A stretch of 22,431 nucleotides of DNA from a virus. Each line of letters starts with the position of its first letter. Positions within the stretch are counted from its first letter, which is position 1. The translations under genes were made by a program, and so were the position numbers. Below the pieces are notes generated by a model. It saw only the letters and a list, made by a program, of their open reading frames with translations, was not told where the DNA came from and did no database searches. Shown in pieces: positions 8,306 through 16,857 of this stretch. The stretch is taken from IMG/VR virus record IMGVR_UViG_3300042520_002179, positions 1 to 22,431 of that record; one strand, written 5' to 3'.

Positions 8306-11300
8306 ATGGCAGCTATATTTCAATTAAGAAGAGGTTCAGGTTCAGTATCTTTAGTAGATGGTGAATTATATATAAACAAAGGTCCGAATTCGTTACAATA
8401 CGCAGTAGGTGATGGAACCGAAATAACTTTAGCAAAATTAGATGAACTAAATACTGGTTCTTTATATTTAAAAGGTGGAATTTCTGCATCTGGAGATATT
8501 ACTGCATCTAATTTATTTGTGAGTGGTAATGTTGTATTGGGTGGAACAATTACAATTGGTGATAATGATTCGGATAGTGTTATTTTTAATGCAGATTTAA
8601 GTTCTTCAATTATACCTGAGACAACTAACACTTTTGATTTAGGTTCTACATCTAAAGTTTATAGAAATATATACGCAAGTAATATATCAGCATCGGCATT
8701 TACTGGTTCTCTTTTTGGTATGGGTGACCCTTTATCTTTTAGTACATCGGTAGATAGTAGATTGGATTATTTAGAAGTCCCGTTTAGTACATCGGTTGAT
8801 AGTAGAGTAGATTTATTAGAAAACGCAATGTCTGGTTCTAAAAGATTATATGTTTCTCCTGAAGGAAGTGACACTAATAATGGTAGTCAACAAAGTCCAT
8901 TTAAAACGATTAAAGCAGCAGTTGAATCATTAGGTTCAGCAATTGCATCAAATATACAAAGAACTACGATTTTTGTAGGTAGTGGTAATTATACCGAAAA
9001 CAATCCAATAGCAGTTCCACCCGGAGTTGCAATTGTTGGTGATACATTAAGAACGGTAAGATTAACTCCATCAAATCCAACAAAAGATTTCTTTCATGTA
9101 CACGATTCAAACTATTTTTATGGTTTGAGATTTTTAGATTTAAAAAATCCTGCATTCTGTTTTTCATTCCCATGTTCTACTGCAACTGGTACAATAAGTG
9201 GTGGTGGTGTAAGTGGATTGACAATGATACATACCGAAAGTGGATATGTTGATGGTGAAAGTGTTAATGTAATTATAGAAGGACCTGATGCAAGCGGAAG
9301 TGTTGCAACTGCAACGGCAACTGTAAGTGGAGGTACTCTTTCAATTAATATGGTAAGTAATGGTAGTGGATATGTTGCAGGTGAAAAACCACATATATCA
9401 ATCCAAGCACCAACATCAAAAAGACCACTCATTGGAACATCACCATATATTCAGAATTGTTCGTCAATCACAGGTCCTATAACAACAGATGGTACTGCTT
9501 TGTCTTTAAATCCAAATAGTCCAAATTATGCACCACTTCCATATAACATAAATGATGTAAGAAATACATCCAATGCCGTAATTGGTTCAGGTATAATAGA
9601 TGAACAAGGAGCGGGTGGCGGTATTAGAATCGATGGTAACTTAGTAAGTGGTTCATCACCATTGGAATCATTTGTAGCAGATGCATTTACACAAGTTAAT
9701 CAGGGTGGACCTGGTCACTTAGTAATTAACAAAGGATATGCACAATTCGTATCTTGTTTTACTACATTTTGTACCTATGGTTTCAAAGTAGCAAATGGTG
9801 GTTTTGCAAATATTTCAAACTCAGTAATTGACTTTGGTGCAAAAGGTTTAGTATCTAAAACATATTTCCCTCAAACATATAATACCGGTTCATCTTTACA
9901 AACATTGACATCAACAGTAGTTGGTGCAGTTATTTTAGAAAATGGAGCAGGTTATACGGGTTCAATTGCAAGTGTGACTATTAGTGGTGGTACAACGGGT
10001 ACTCCAGCAACAGCGGAAGCAACTGTTAATGCAAATGGTTCAATTGATGAAATTGTAATTTTAACTACTGGTAGTTTATATACATCACAACCAAATCTTA
10101 CAATTGCAGCACCAACTGGTCCAGGTGCAATCCAAGCAACAACAGTTGCCGGTAAAGCAAATATTAGTGGTATTGCTGCAATATTATTTCAATTAGAAAG
10201 TGGAAGTAGAGGTGTTGATGTTTCTTCGAATATGATTTTAAGTGGAACTGACTATTTAGTAACGAATGTTGCAACAGGTAGTAATTCAACTGAAAGATAT
10301 GTAACAGTTTATCCTGCACCACCTTCAATTACAACCGGAGATAATGTTTATTTCCATCAATTATCAAATATCTCAACTGGTGGATTGGTAATGGAATATG
10401 TGGGTAGTGGTGTAACATACAACGCACTTCCAAAATTTGGTGGTGTTCCAAATAGAAATAGAGAAATTATTGAATATGCTCCAGGTAGAGTATTTTATTC
10501 AACGGTTGATAATATAGGTAATTTAAAAATTGGTGATTTCTTTGCAGTAAATCAATTAACTGGAGAAGTTACAATCGATGCAAACCAATTTAATTTATCA
10601 GGTTTAAGTGCAATCGGCCCATTCAAACGAAATGGTGTAGGTGTAGGTGTTGTATTAAATGAAGTTAGTAATAATACAACTTTATTAAATGCACAGGGAA
10701 TTAATGGTGAAGATACCGTTCCAACACAATTTGCAGTAAAAGGATATATTGACATTAGAGATGGTAGAATAAATAATTTAGAAATATCATCGGCATCTTT
10801 AAACACATTTAGTAGTAGTGCATTAGATAGACTAACTAATTTAGAAACAACAACCGGTTCACATAATGGTAGATTAAATAATTTAGAAAGCAAATCTGCA
10901 AGTGTAGATATTTCAATTTCTAATTTAGATTCTTATACATCATCATTAAATAATGCAATTCAACTAACAGGTTCAACTGTTTCATTCTTAGGTAATATCG
11001 TTGTTTATGGAACACAATCCATAATCAACTCAGAAAACTTAGCAGTTGCCGATAACTTAATTTATCTTAACAATGATTCTTATGTAACAAACCCTGATTT
11101 GGGTATTGTTGGTAATTATAATGATGGGACATATGCACATACTGGTATTTATAGAGATGCATCCGATGGTGTTTGGAGAGTATTTAAAGGATATGTTCCT
11201 GAACCAAGTGGAAATATAGATTTATCAGACCCATCATATAGATATGCTGACTTTTATGCAAATGCATTAAGTGCATCAACATTAAGTGGTATTGGAAATA

Positions 11301-12412
11301 TAACATTGTATTCTACATCCGTTAATAGTAGATTGGTTGAATTGGAAACAAAATCGGGAAGTATAGATAATTCGATTTCAATCTTAAATCAATTTACTGC
11401 AAGTGTAACGGCTTCATTGGAAAAAATATATCAAACAACATCTTCATTAAATACTGCAACTGCAAGTTTATATACTTCTGCATCTTTAATGACGGCATCG
11501 ATTGTTTCATTATCATCATCAGTTGTTGCATTACAAGATTTTAGTGGAAATGTTAATAGTAGATTTACAACATTGGGAACATATACAGGTTCGGTTGATA
11601 GTAGATTTACAACATTGGGAACATATACAGGTTCCATTGAAACAAGATTGACTCAAATAGGAGTAGTAAGTGCTTCTTTAATAACAACTGCATCTAACCA
11701 TGAACAAAGATTAGGACAATTAGAAAATAAATCTGCAAGTGTAGATACATCTATAACAAATATAAACACATTTACTCAATCGGTTAATGATAGATTTACA
11801 ACTTTAGGAATTTATACCGGTTCGGTGAATAGTGATTTAACATCGATACATCAAACTACTGCAAGTTTAAATTTATTTACTGCAAGTGCATATGTATCGT
11901 TCTCTTTAATGACCGCTTCAATTGATGACCATGAAGATAGAATTACATATGTTGAAGGGACTCTTGGAATAACAGGTGGAAACCCATTAGTACCATTGAA
12001 TGCATTCTCTGCATCTGCAAAAATTTCAATTGCAAATTTAGAAGCAGCAACAGGAAGTTATGAAACAATGGGTAGAGGAATTATTAGTGGCAGTTCTCAA
12101 TTAAGTGGAACTACTATTACAGATTTAACTATTCTTAATTTAACAACAATTAGTCAAACTGCTTCTGTTATATTTAGTAGTGGTTCTAATAAGTTTGGTG
12201 ATTTTAGTAATGACATACATTCATTCACAGGTTCAGTTGAAATAAGTGGTTCACTTACAACAATAGGAACACAAACATTAAATTCATTTACAGTATTAAG
12301 TAATGTAGGACAAAACTTAAACTTTGCAAATGACGATGCAGCAGCAATAGGTGGGGTTCCTTTGTACGGACTTTATAGAAACGGAAACTTTATAGTAATA
12401 AGATTAACTTAA
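8306..12412 (+). CDS. Giant beta-helix virion structural protein (1368 aa)
   Basis: Residues 1-45 (FQLRRGSG...VDGELYINKG...AVGDGTEI) match an Mtd-like N-terminal anchor. Residues 101-123 carry the ETTNTFDLGS...YRNIY fibre motif. From 179 (KRLYVSPEGSDTNNGSQQSP, then FKTIKAAVE) to about 720 is a pectate-lyase-like right-handed beta-helix of the type found in large T4-like cyanophage structural proteins. Two GxGY-type inserts (about 300-368 and 540-615) interrupt it. Coiled coil follows (about 812-890), then an IELN-like domain (NLIYLNND...YRDASDGVWRVFKG), another coiled coil with FTTLGTYTGSV(D/E) repeats, and a terminal domain ending GGVPLYGLYRNGNFIVIRLT. Beta-helices in phage tails often bind or degrade polysaccharide; I cannot identify catalytic residues, so enzymatic activity is unproven. 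Likely a fibre or baseplate-periphery protein. Confidence 0.86.
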   Translation: MAAIFQLRRGSGSVSLVDGELYINKGPNSLQYAVGDGTEITLAKLDELNTGSLYLKGGISASGDITASNLFVSGNVVLGGTITIGDNDSDSVIFNADLSSSIIPETTNTFDLGSTSKVYRNIYASNISASAFTGSLFGMGDPLSFSTSVDSRLDYLEVPFSTSVDSRVDLLENAMSGSKRLYVSPEGSDTNNGSQQSPFKTIKAAVESLGSAIASNIQRTTIFVGSGNYTENNPIAVPPGVAIVGDTLRTVRLTPSNPTKDFFHVHDSNYFYGLRFLDLKNPAFCFSFPCSTATGTISGGGVSGLTMIHTESGYVDGESVNVIIEGPDASGSVATATATVSGGTLSINMVSNGSGYVAGEKPHISIQAPTSKRPLIGTSPYIQNCSSITGPITTDGTALSLNPNSPNYAPLPYNINDVRNTSNAVIGSGIIDEQGAGGGIRIDGNLVSGSSPLESFVADAFTQVNQGGPGHLVINKGYAQFVSCFTTFCTYGFKVANGGFANISNSVIDFGAKGLVSKTYFPQTYNTGSSLQTLTSTVVGAVILENGAGYTGSIASVTISGGTTGTPATAEATVNANGSIDEIVILTTGSLYTSQPNLTIAAPTGPGAIQATTVAGKANISGIAAILFQLESGSRGVDVSSNMILSGTDYLVTNVATGSNSTERYVTVYPAPPSITTGDNVYFHQLSNISTGGLVMEYVGSGVTYNALPKFGGVPNRNREIIEYAPGRVFYSTVDNIGNLKIGDFFAVNQLTGEVTIDANQFNLSGLSAIGPFKRNGVGVGVVLNEVSNNTTLLNAQGINGEDTVPTQFAVKGYIDIRDGRINNLEISSASLNTFSSSALDRLTNLETTTGSHNGRLNNLESKSASVDISISNLDSYTSSLNNAIQLTGSTVSFLGNIVVYGTQSIINSENLAVADNLIYLNNDSYVTNPDLGIVGNYNDGTYAHTGIYRDASDGVWRVFKGYVPEPSGNIDLSDPSYRYADFYANALSASTLSGIGNITLYSTSVNSRLVELETKSGSIDNSISILNQFTASVTASLEKIYQTTSSLNTATASLYTSASLMTASIVSLSSSVVALQDFSGNVNSRFTTLGTYTGSVDSRFTTLGTYTGSIETRLTQIGVVSASLITTASNHEQRLGQLENKSASVDTSITNINTFTQSVNDRFTTLGIYTGSVNSDLTSIHQTTASLNLFTASAYVSFSLMTASIDDHEDRITYVEGTLGITGGNPLVPLNAFSASAKISIANLEAATGSYETMGRGIISGSSQLSGTTITDLTILNLTTISQTASVIFSSGSNKFGDFSNDIHSFTGSVEISGSLTTIGTQTLNSFTVLSNVGQNLNFANDDAAAIGGVPLYGLYRNGNFIVIRLT

Positions 12413-12418
12413 TAAAAT

Positions 12419-13462
12419 ATGAGCAATAATTTTTTAATATTAGATGGTGTAATTTCAGGTTCACAAACATTTACCGGTTCAATGGAAATAAAAGGTGGAT
12501 TTAAATTACCATCTGTGGCAGGAACTGCAGGAACAACTGAAACAAAAATATTAGTTACGGATGATAATGGAAATATTCGTCAAAGAAGTAATTTAAGTTT
12601 AACAGGTCCAACGGGCCCAACTGGTCCAACGGGCCCAACTGGTCCACAAGGCACTCAAGGTATACAAGGACTTACCGGACCAACTGGAGCTGCAGGTGCT
12701 AAAGGAGATACAGGTGCAACTGGCCCAACTGGACCGGCAGGTACAAATGGAACTGCAGGAGCAACAGGACCAACTGGACCAATCGGCCCAACTGGACCAA
12801 AGGGTGATAAAGGTGATACAGGTACAGCAGGTACAAATGGAACAGCCGGAGCAACCGGACCAACCGGACCAACGGGAGCAAAAGGTGATAAAGGTGATAA
12901 AGGTGATACCGGTGCAACTGGACCAACCGGCCCAACCGGTGCAACTGGAACAGCAGGTACAAATGGAACTAATGGAGGTCCAGGACCAACGGGTCCTATT
13001 GGACCAACCGGTCCAACTGGCCCTGCAGGTGGATTTACTACCAATTCAAATGCACAAGTAAACTCTTTAGGAGTTGGTACCGCTGCAAGTACTACTGCTG
13101 GTGAAATTAGAGCAACTAACAACATCACCGCATACTATTCGGACAAAAGATTAAAGAAAGATATAGAACAAATATCGGATGCATTATCTAAATTACAACA
13201 AATAAATGGTGTTTTCTATACTCAAAATGAATTAGCAGAAGAATTTGGATATAATGATTATTCTAAACAAGTCGGAGTAATTGCACAAGAAATACAAGAA
13301 GTATTACCTGAAGCAGTTACATTTGCACCTTTTGATAGAGATGAAAACGATAATTCAAAATCAGGTGAAAACTATTTGACTGTTAGATATGAAAAAATAG
13401 TACCACTTTTGATTGAAGCTATAAAAGAATTATTAAATAGAGTAGAAAATTTGGAAAAGTAA
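12419..13462 (+). CDS. Collagen-like tail fibre with S74 intramolecular chaperone
   Basis: A 347-aa protein. Residues 1-60 form a short head with [14 protein letters not shown]. Residues 63-203 are 47 uninterrupted Gly-X-Y triplets, rich in Gly-Pro-Thr with Gly-Asp-Lys and Gly-Thr-Asn triplets, and should form a collagen triple helix. A small linker leads to an S74 peptidase/chaperone domain from Ser241 (SDKRLKKDI), with [17 protein letters not shown] and a C-terminal helix ([20 protein letters not shown]). In endosialidase-type chaperones a Ser and the Lys five residues on form the self-cleavage dyad; here these are Ser241 and Lys246. The chaperone should trimerise the fibre and be released. 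The start lies 6 bases after the previous stop. The next gene is a prolyl-hydroxylase-like enzyme. Confidence 0.9.
   Translation: MSNNFLILDGVISGSQTFTGSMEIKGGFKLPSVAGTAGTTETKILVTDDNGNIRQRSNLSLTGPTGPTGPTGPTGPQGTQGIQGLTGPTGAAGAKGDTGATGPTGPAGTNGTAGATGPTGPIGPTGPKGDKGDTGTAGTNGTAGATGPTGPTGAKGDKGDKGDTGATGPTGPTGATGTAGTNGTNGGPGPTGPIGPTGPTGPAGGFTTNSNAQVNSLGVGTAASTTAGEIRATNNITAYYSDKRLKKDIEQISDALSKLQQINGVFYTQNELAEEFGYNDYSKQVGVIAQEIQEVLPEAVTFAPFDRDENDNSKSGENYLTVRYEKIVPLLIEAIKELLNRVENLEK
12605..13027 (+). repeat. Gly-X-Y collagen repeat tract (47 triplets)
   Basis: A 9-base periodic coding tract in which every third residue is Gly. Pro is always at X and Thr is the most common Y residue. Lys and Asp in GDK, GAK and GDT triplets could form interchain salt bridges. 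Codons for Thr and Pro vary (acg, aca, act; cca), so the repeat is protein-selected rather than a recent DNA expansion. Confidence 0.92.
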
Positions 13463-13464
13463 GA

Positions 13465-13477
13465 TATATTTAGTATA
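13465..13477 (+). promoter_or_regulatory. Weak candidate promoter motif
   Basis: TATATTTAGTATA resembles the recurrent leader motif in its first eight bases. It lies 10 bases before the hydroxylase start. It could allow separate expression of that gene, but the match is imperfect and the region is AT-rich. Confidence 0.25.
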
Positions 13478-13487
13478 TTGAATTTAT

Positions 13488-14078
13488 ATGAATATAAAAC
13501 CAATTTTCAATTTAAATAATTCAATAGACCAGACAAACTATTATTCATTTGATAGTGCATTTACTGAAGAACAACTCGGTTGGATTTCCAATTTAGTTGA
13601 AAAGTATCCATTTGAAAAGGCAACAACGGTAGGAAATAATTGTGAAGATGTTGATATAATTAGAAAATCTAATATAAAATGGATACATCACGATAATTTA
13701 TCGTATTGGCTTTACGATAAAATAGAAAATATGGTAGTTGAAGCAAATCAAATTTGGAATTTCAATATACATAGTGTTATCGATTCAATACAATATACAG
13801 AATATTTAGAAGGTGGTGGCCACTACGATTGGCATATAGATATTGGTCCTGGTTCAATAAACCATAGAAAAATTAGCATAACCATTCAATTATCAGATTC
13901 AGCTGATTATGAAGGTGGTGATTTTGAAATATGGACAGGTGGTGAATTTAAAAAATTACAAAGAAAAAAAGGATGTGGTATTTTATTTCCATCCTTTTTA
14001 ATGCATAGAGTTACTCCAATTACAAGAGGTGTACGAAAAAGTTTAGTATTGTGGGTTGGTGGTGATTCATATAAGTAG
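13488..14078 (+). CDS. 2-oxoglutarate/Fe(II) dioxygenase, prolyl-hydroxylase type
   Basis: A 196-aa enzyme with the double-stranded beta-helix signature of 2OG/Fe(II) oxygenases. The iron ligands are His116 and Asp118 (YDWHID) and His173 (LMHRVTPITRG). Arg183 is placed to bind the 2-oxoglutarate carboxylate, followed by SLVLWVGG. YEGGDFEIW (141-149) and GCGILFPSF (162-170) match PKHD-type/prolyl 4-hydroxylase family proteins, and the length suits a single catalytic domain. The enzyme should use O2, 2-oxoglutarate and Fe(II) to hydroxylate a substrate. Such enzymes are common in T4-like phages with mostly unknown substrates. Here it follows the collagen-like fibre by 25 bases, which makes that fibre's prolines a plausible target; this is inference. 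Confidence 0.9.
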   Translation: MNIKPIFNLNNSIDQTNYYSFDSAFTEEQLGWISNLVEKYPFEKATTVGNNCEDVDIIRKSNIKWIHHDNLSYWLYDKIENMVVEANQIWNFNIHSVIDSIQYTEYLEGGGHYDWHIDIGPGSINHRKISITIQLSDSADYEGGDFEIWTGGEFKKLQRKKGCGILFPSFLMHRVTPITRGVRKSLVLWVGGDSYK

Positions 14079-14084
14079 TTTTTT

Positions 14085-14097
14085 TATATTTATATAA
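14085..14097 (+). promoter_or_regulatory. Candidate late promoter motif
   Basis: TATATTTATATAA starts 6 bases after the hydroxylase stop and 22 bases before the next start. It is part of an inverted repeat (TTATAT at 14084-14089, ATATAA at 14092-14097). Confidence 0.35.
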
Positions 14098-14106
14098 AAG
14101 TATAAC

Positions 14107-14550
14107 ATGCCATTATCACCAACAGGAACAATATCATTTGCAGACATAAATGTAGAATTAGGAAGAGGTTCTACGACTCAAATTGGGCTTAATGAAGCAG
14201 AAGCCGGAACTTATGGAACAATTAATACAAATAGTTCTTCTAGACCAGATGGTTCAACTCCAAATTCAATAAATGAATGGAGAGGGTATAATCATTATGC
14301 ACAAGCATTAACTTTATATCAAGGTGCTGGTAGAGGAAACACACCTGCAAGTGCTTGTAATGATACGGAAAATCTTAGAAACTTCTATTCAAATTGTGGC
14401 CCATTTGAATTAGGTATTGGGTGCACAATATATACTGATACATTCCCTAATCCATTAATAGGATATGATTATGTAGTATTAGAGGGGTCAACATATAGTC
14501 TTTATAGTGGTAATGGACAAATATCAGGTCTCGCGGGTGAACAATGTTAA
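14107..14550 (+). CDS. Small Cys-containing tail protein, paralogue 1
   Basis: A 147-aa protein. Residues 1-62 (GTISFADINVELGR, then QIGLNEAEAGTYGTIN and NSINEWRGY) resemble N-terminal modules of phage virion proteins containing ISxxDIxxELG and a short SxxEWRGY end. The C-terminal half has four cysteines (84, 97, 106, 147) and FYSNCGPFELGIGCTIYTDT...IGYDYV, a small beta domain seen in phage and Bacteroidota surface proteins. It is probably a minor structural or adhesin subunit, possibly stabilised by disulphides. The following gene is a clear paralogue, so both arose by tandem duplication. Exact function unknown. Confidence 0.75.
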   Translation: MPLSPTGTISFADINVELGRGSTTQIGLNEAEAGTYGTINTNSSSRPDGSTPNSINEWRGYNHYAQALTLYQGAGRGNTPASACNDTENLRNFYSNCGPFELGIGCTIYTDTFPNPLIGYDYVVLEGSTYSLYSGNGQISGLAGEQC

Positions 14551-14572
14551 AAATAAATCTATTTACAAATCA
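14544..14572 (+). repeat. 29-bp direct repeat at gene 3' end, copy 1
   Basis: Identical to 15048-15076. It covers the stop codon region and the first about 20 untranslated bases of the two paralogous small genes. The offset is 504 bases. It marks the boundary of the tandem duplication, or a conserved 3' element. Confidence 0.85.
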
Positions 14573-14591
14573 TTTATAAGTTATACTTATA
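14573..14591 (+). promoter_or_regulatory. Candidate promoter remnant with hairpin
   Basis: TTTATAAG (14573-14580) matches the 3' part of the recurrent motif. An inverted repeat TATAAG (14575-14580) and CTTATA (14586-14591) flanks a 5-base loop, like the leaders at 15110 and 16870. It lies 13 bases before the paralogue 2 start. Confidence 0.3.
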
Positions 14592-14604
14592 CAAAAGTAG
14601 ATAT

Positions 14605-15054
14605 ATGCCATTACAATCATCAGGACAAATATCATTCGCAGATATAAATACAGAATTAGGTAGAACATCGGATGCTCAAATTGGACTTAATGAAGCAGAA
14701 TCTGGCACTTATGCACCACTAAATCCAAATAGTCCAAATCGTCCAAATGGTTCAACTCCAAATTCAATAAATGAATGGTGGGGATATGACCATTATATTC
14801 CACCATTAACTGTGTATACAGGATGTGGTAGGTCAAATACAATCACTGGTGTATGTGATGATTCAACTAATGCAAATAGAATATTTTATTCAGATTGTGG
14901 CCCATTTGATTTTGGTGTAAATTGTTTTGTGTATATTGATACAAGTGCAACTCCATTACAAGGTTATGATTATGTTTATATCAATTCATTTACATGGCAA
15001 ATAAACAATAGTACAGGCCGTATTATAGCATTTGCAGAAGACCAACCATGTTAA
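14605..15054 (+). CDS. Small Cys-containing tail protein, paralogue 2
   Basis: A 149-aa paralogue of the preceding protein. It keeps QISFADINTELGR, QIGLNEAESGTY, NGSTPNSINEWWGY and the C-terminal FYSDCGPFDFGVNCFVYIDT...GYDYVYIN. Four cysteines align with those of paralogue 1 (84, 98, 107, 149), and a fifth (Cys74) is extra. The first 60 residues are much more conserved than the C-terminal half, as expected if the N-terminus attaches to the virion and the C-terminus is exposed. No signal peptide or membrane segment. Function is otherwise unknown. Confidence 0.75.
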   Translation: MPLQSSGQISFADINTELGRTSDAQIGLNEAESGTYAPLNPNSPNRPNGSTPNSINEWWGYDHYIPPLTVYTGCGRSNTITGVCDDSTNANRIFYSDCGPFDFGVNCFVYIDTSATPLQGYDYVYINSFTWQINNSTGRIIAFAEDQPC

Positions 15055-15076
15055 AAATAAATCTATTTACAAATCA
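15048..15076 (+). repeat. 29-bp direct repeat at gene 3' end, copy 2
   Basis: Second copy of the repeat at 14544-14572, again spanning the stop codon and the bases just after it. Confidence 0.85.
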
Positions 15077-15096
15077 ACTTATTTAGTATATATTTC

Positions 15097-15129
15097 TATA
15101 TTTATAAGGGTATAAGCAATTTCTTATAC
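15097..15129 (+). promoter_or_regulatory. Candidate late promoter with leader hairpin, copy A
   Basis: TATATTTATAAGG (15097-15109) is the best form of the recurrent motif. A perfect 7-bp stem follows at once: GTATAAG (15110-15116), loop CAATTT, CTTATAC (15123-15129). If the motif acts as a -10 element, transcription would start near the hairpin, placing it at the mRNA 5' end. The gene start is 27 bases after the hairpin. Confidence 0.5.
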
Positions 15130-15363
15130 TTTAACTAAAAAAAAGAGTAAACTAAAATGGGACTTAAATTTAGACGTGGTAGTACCGCACAACAATCCGG
15201 TTCATTAGCATTCGGAGAACCATATGTGAATACCACATTGGGAACATTAGTAGTCGGTGGTGCTACTGGTGACATCGTATTATCATCAGCAGGTACAGGA
15301 AGTACTGGAAACTTCGGAGCTATTTCGGGTTCTGGATTAGACATTACCGGAAATGCAAATATC
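15101..15363 (+). repeat. Duplicated leader-plus-anchor segment, copy A
   Basis: Nearly identical to 16861-17123 (offset 1760). It includes the leader and the first 69 codons, whose products are identical in both fibres. Similarity continues at a lower level to about codon 150. Confidence 0.9.
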
Positions 15364-16857
15364 GGTGGTAATTTATCAGTAGGTGGACAATTAACAATTG
15401 GTGATAACACATCGGACACAATTAATGTAGTAGCATCTTTAAGTTCTTCACTTATTCCTCAAACAACAAATGTATTTGACTTAGGTTCTGCAAGTAAAAT
15501 TTGGAGAGACCTTTATATATCAACGGGTTCAATTAAATTTGTAAATCCAGCCGGAACAGTTGTATCGACACTATCTGTTAATGCAGATGGTTCTCAAACT
15601 TTTCCAAGTGATTTAATCGTTAATGGATTAACGGTAGGTAAAGGATTAAATTCGGGATCTACTAATACTGCAGTAGGGGTAAGTGCATTAGGTGCAAATA
15701 CGACAGGTACTACTAATACTGCCATTGGCCACACTGCCTTACAAAATAATACAACAGGTGTTTCTAATACTGCAATTGGTGCATGGACTTTAACTGCTAT
15801 TACAACGGCAAACGCTAATACTGCCGTTGGTTGGGGTGCTTTAAGATATAATACTACTGCTAATTCAAATACTGCAGTAGGTTCAGGTGCCATGCAAAAT
15901 AATACAACAGGTAATGGTAATACTGCAGTAGGAAATGCATCTCTAGCAACAAATACAACAGGTGTTAATAATACGGCTTTAGGTACAAATGCTTTGGCTG
16001 ATAATGTTGGTAATTATAATGTTGGTGTAGGTGCACTTGCATTAAGACTAAATGTAAGTGGTAGTAGTAATATAGCTATTGGACATTCTGCTTTAGAATG
16101 GCATACCACAGGTCAAGGCAATACTGTAATTGGTGATACTGCAGGAAATTTAATTACTACGGGTTCTTACAATACAATAATTGGTAAATATACAGGTGAA
16201 GAATCTTTATCTAATAATATAGTTTTAGCAGATGGACAAGGTAATATTAAATATCGTTGGGATGGAACTAATAATAATATTTATGGTAATGTAAATGTAA
16301 GTGGTTCTATTACTGGACAAATATTATCAACTAATGGTATAGTTTCGGGTTCATCACAAATAACATACGCAGATATTAGTTCAATACCAGCAGGAATAGT
16401 TAGTGGTTCATCTCAAGTAACACTATCATCAACGACTGGATATGATTCAGTATTAAACCAAGCAGTATTAACAACATCATCTCCAACCTTCACAGGTTTG
16501 ACAATTAATGGAGCAATTACGGCAACGGGTGATATTACAGCATACTATACTTCGGATAAAAGACATAAACATAATATCGTATTAATTTCTGATGCGTTAT
16601 CAAAGGTAACTAAATTGAATGGTGTAACTTGGGAATGGAATGATGATGTGAATGAAGTAACAAAATCAACTCCTAATACTGGTTTGATTGCACAAGAAGT
16701 TCAAGAAGTTTTACCAGAAGTGGTGAAAGAAAGAGAAGATGGTTTTTTAGCATTAGATTATTCAAAAATGATGGGTTTAATGATAGAAGCAATCAAAGAA
16801 CAACAAAAACAAATTGATTCTTTATTAATAAAGATAAATCAACTGGAAAACAAATAG
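15157..16857 (+). CDS. YadA-head-like tail fibre with S74 chaperone, copy A (566 aa)
   Basis: Residues 1-40 (LKFRRGSTAQQSGSLAFGEP, YVNTTLGTLVVGG) are an anchor module. Residues 90-125 carry SSLIPQTTNVFDLGSASKIW, then RDLYIS. Residues 170-338 are ten 17-residue repeats of the form NTA(V/I)GxxAL..NTTG.., the left-handed beta-roll pattern of YadA-type trimeric adhesin heads, with an eleventh degenerate copy. Two VSGSSQ linkers follow. The S74 chaperone starts at Ser466 (SDKRHKHNI) with the dyad partner Lys471, GLIAQEVQEVLPEVV, and a C-terminal coiled coil (EAIKEQQKQIDSLLIKINQL). It is predicted to be a trimeric receptor-binding fibre that sheds its chaperone. The start is supported by identity with the downstream paralogue across the leader and anchor. 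Confidence 0.9.
   Translation: MGLKFRRGSTAQQSGSLAFGEPYVNTTLGTLVVGGATGDIVLSSAGTGSTGNFGAISGSGLDITGNANIGGNLSVGGQLTIGDNTSDTINVVASLSSSLIPQTTNVFDLGSASKIWRDLYISTGSIKFVNPAGTVVSTLSVNADGSQTFPSDLIVNGLTVGKGLNSGSTNTAVGVSALGANTTGTTNTAIGHTALQNNTTGVSNTAIGAWTLTAITTANANTAVGWGALRYNTTANSNTAVGSGAMQNNTTGNGNTAVGNASLATNTTGVNNTALGTNALADNVGNYNVGVGALALRLNVSGSSNIAIGHSALEWHTTGQGNTVIGDTAGNLITTGSYNTIIGKYTGEESLSNNIVLADGQGNIKYRWDGTNNNIYGNVNVSGSITGQILSTNGIVSGSSQITYADISSIPAGIVSGSSQVTLSSTTGYDSVLNQAVLTTSSPTFTGLTINGAITATGDITAYYTSDKRHKHNIVLISDALSKVTKLNGVTWEWNDDVNEVTKSTPNTGLIAQEVQEVLPEVVKEREDGFLALDYSKMMGLMIEAIKEQQKQIDSLLIKINQLENK
15664..16170 (+). repeat. YadA-like 51-bp coding repeats (10 copies)
   Basis: Ten in-frame units encode 17 residues each (one has 16), beginning NTAVG/NTAIG and ending with NTTG-like turns. 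Each unit should form one turn of a trimeric beta-roll. DNA identity between units is moderate, so the array is not a fresh expansion. Confidence 0.88.

Noticed and set aside
12655-13128. Long minus-strand open frame rich in Gly-Pro-Val
   Set aside because: It is the mirror of the collagen repeat on the other strand; the 9-base periodicity keeps stops out. The plus-strand frame has the S74 domain and correct gene context.
15664-16170. CRISPR array suggested by regular 51-bp spacing
   Set aside because: The units are a continuous in-frame coding repeat (NTAVG...), with no constant repeat separated by unique spacers.
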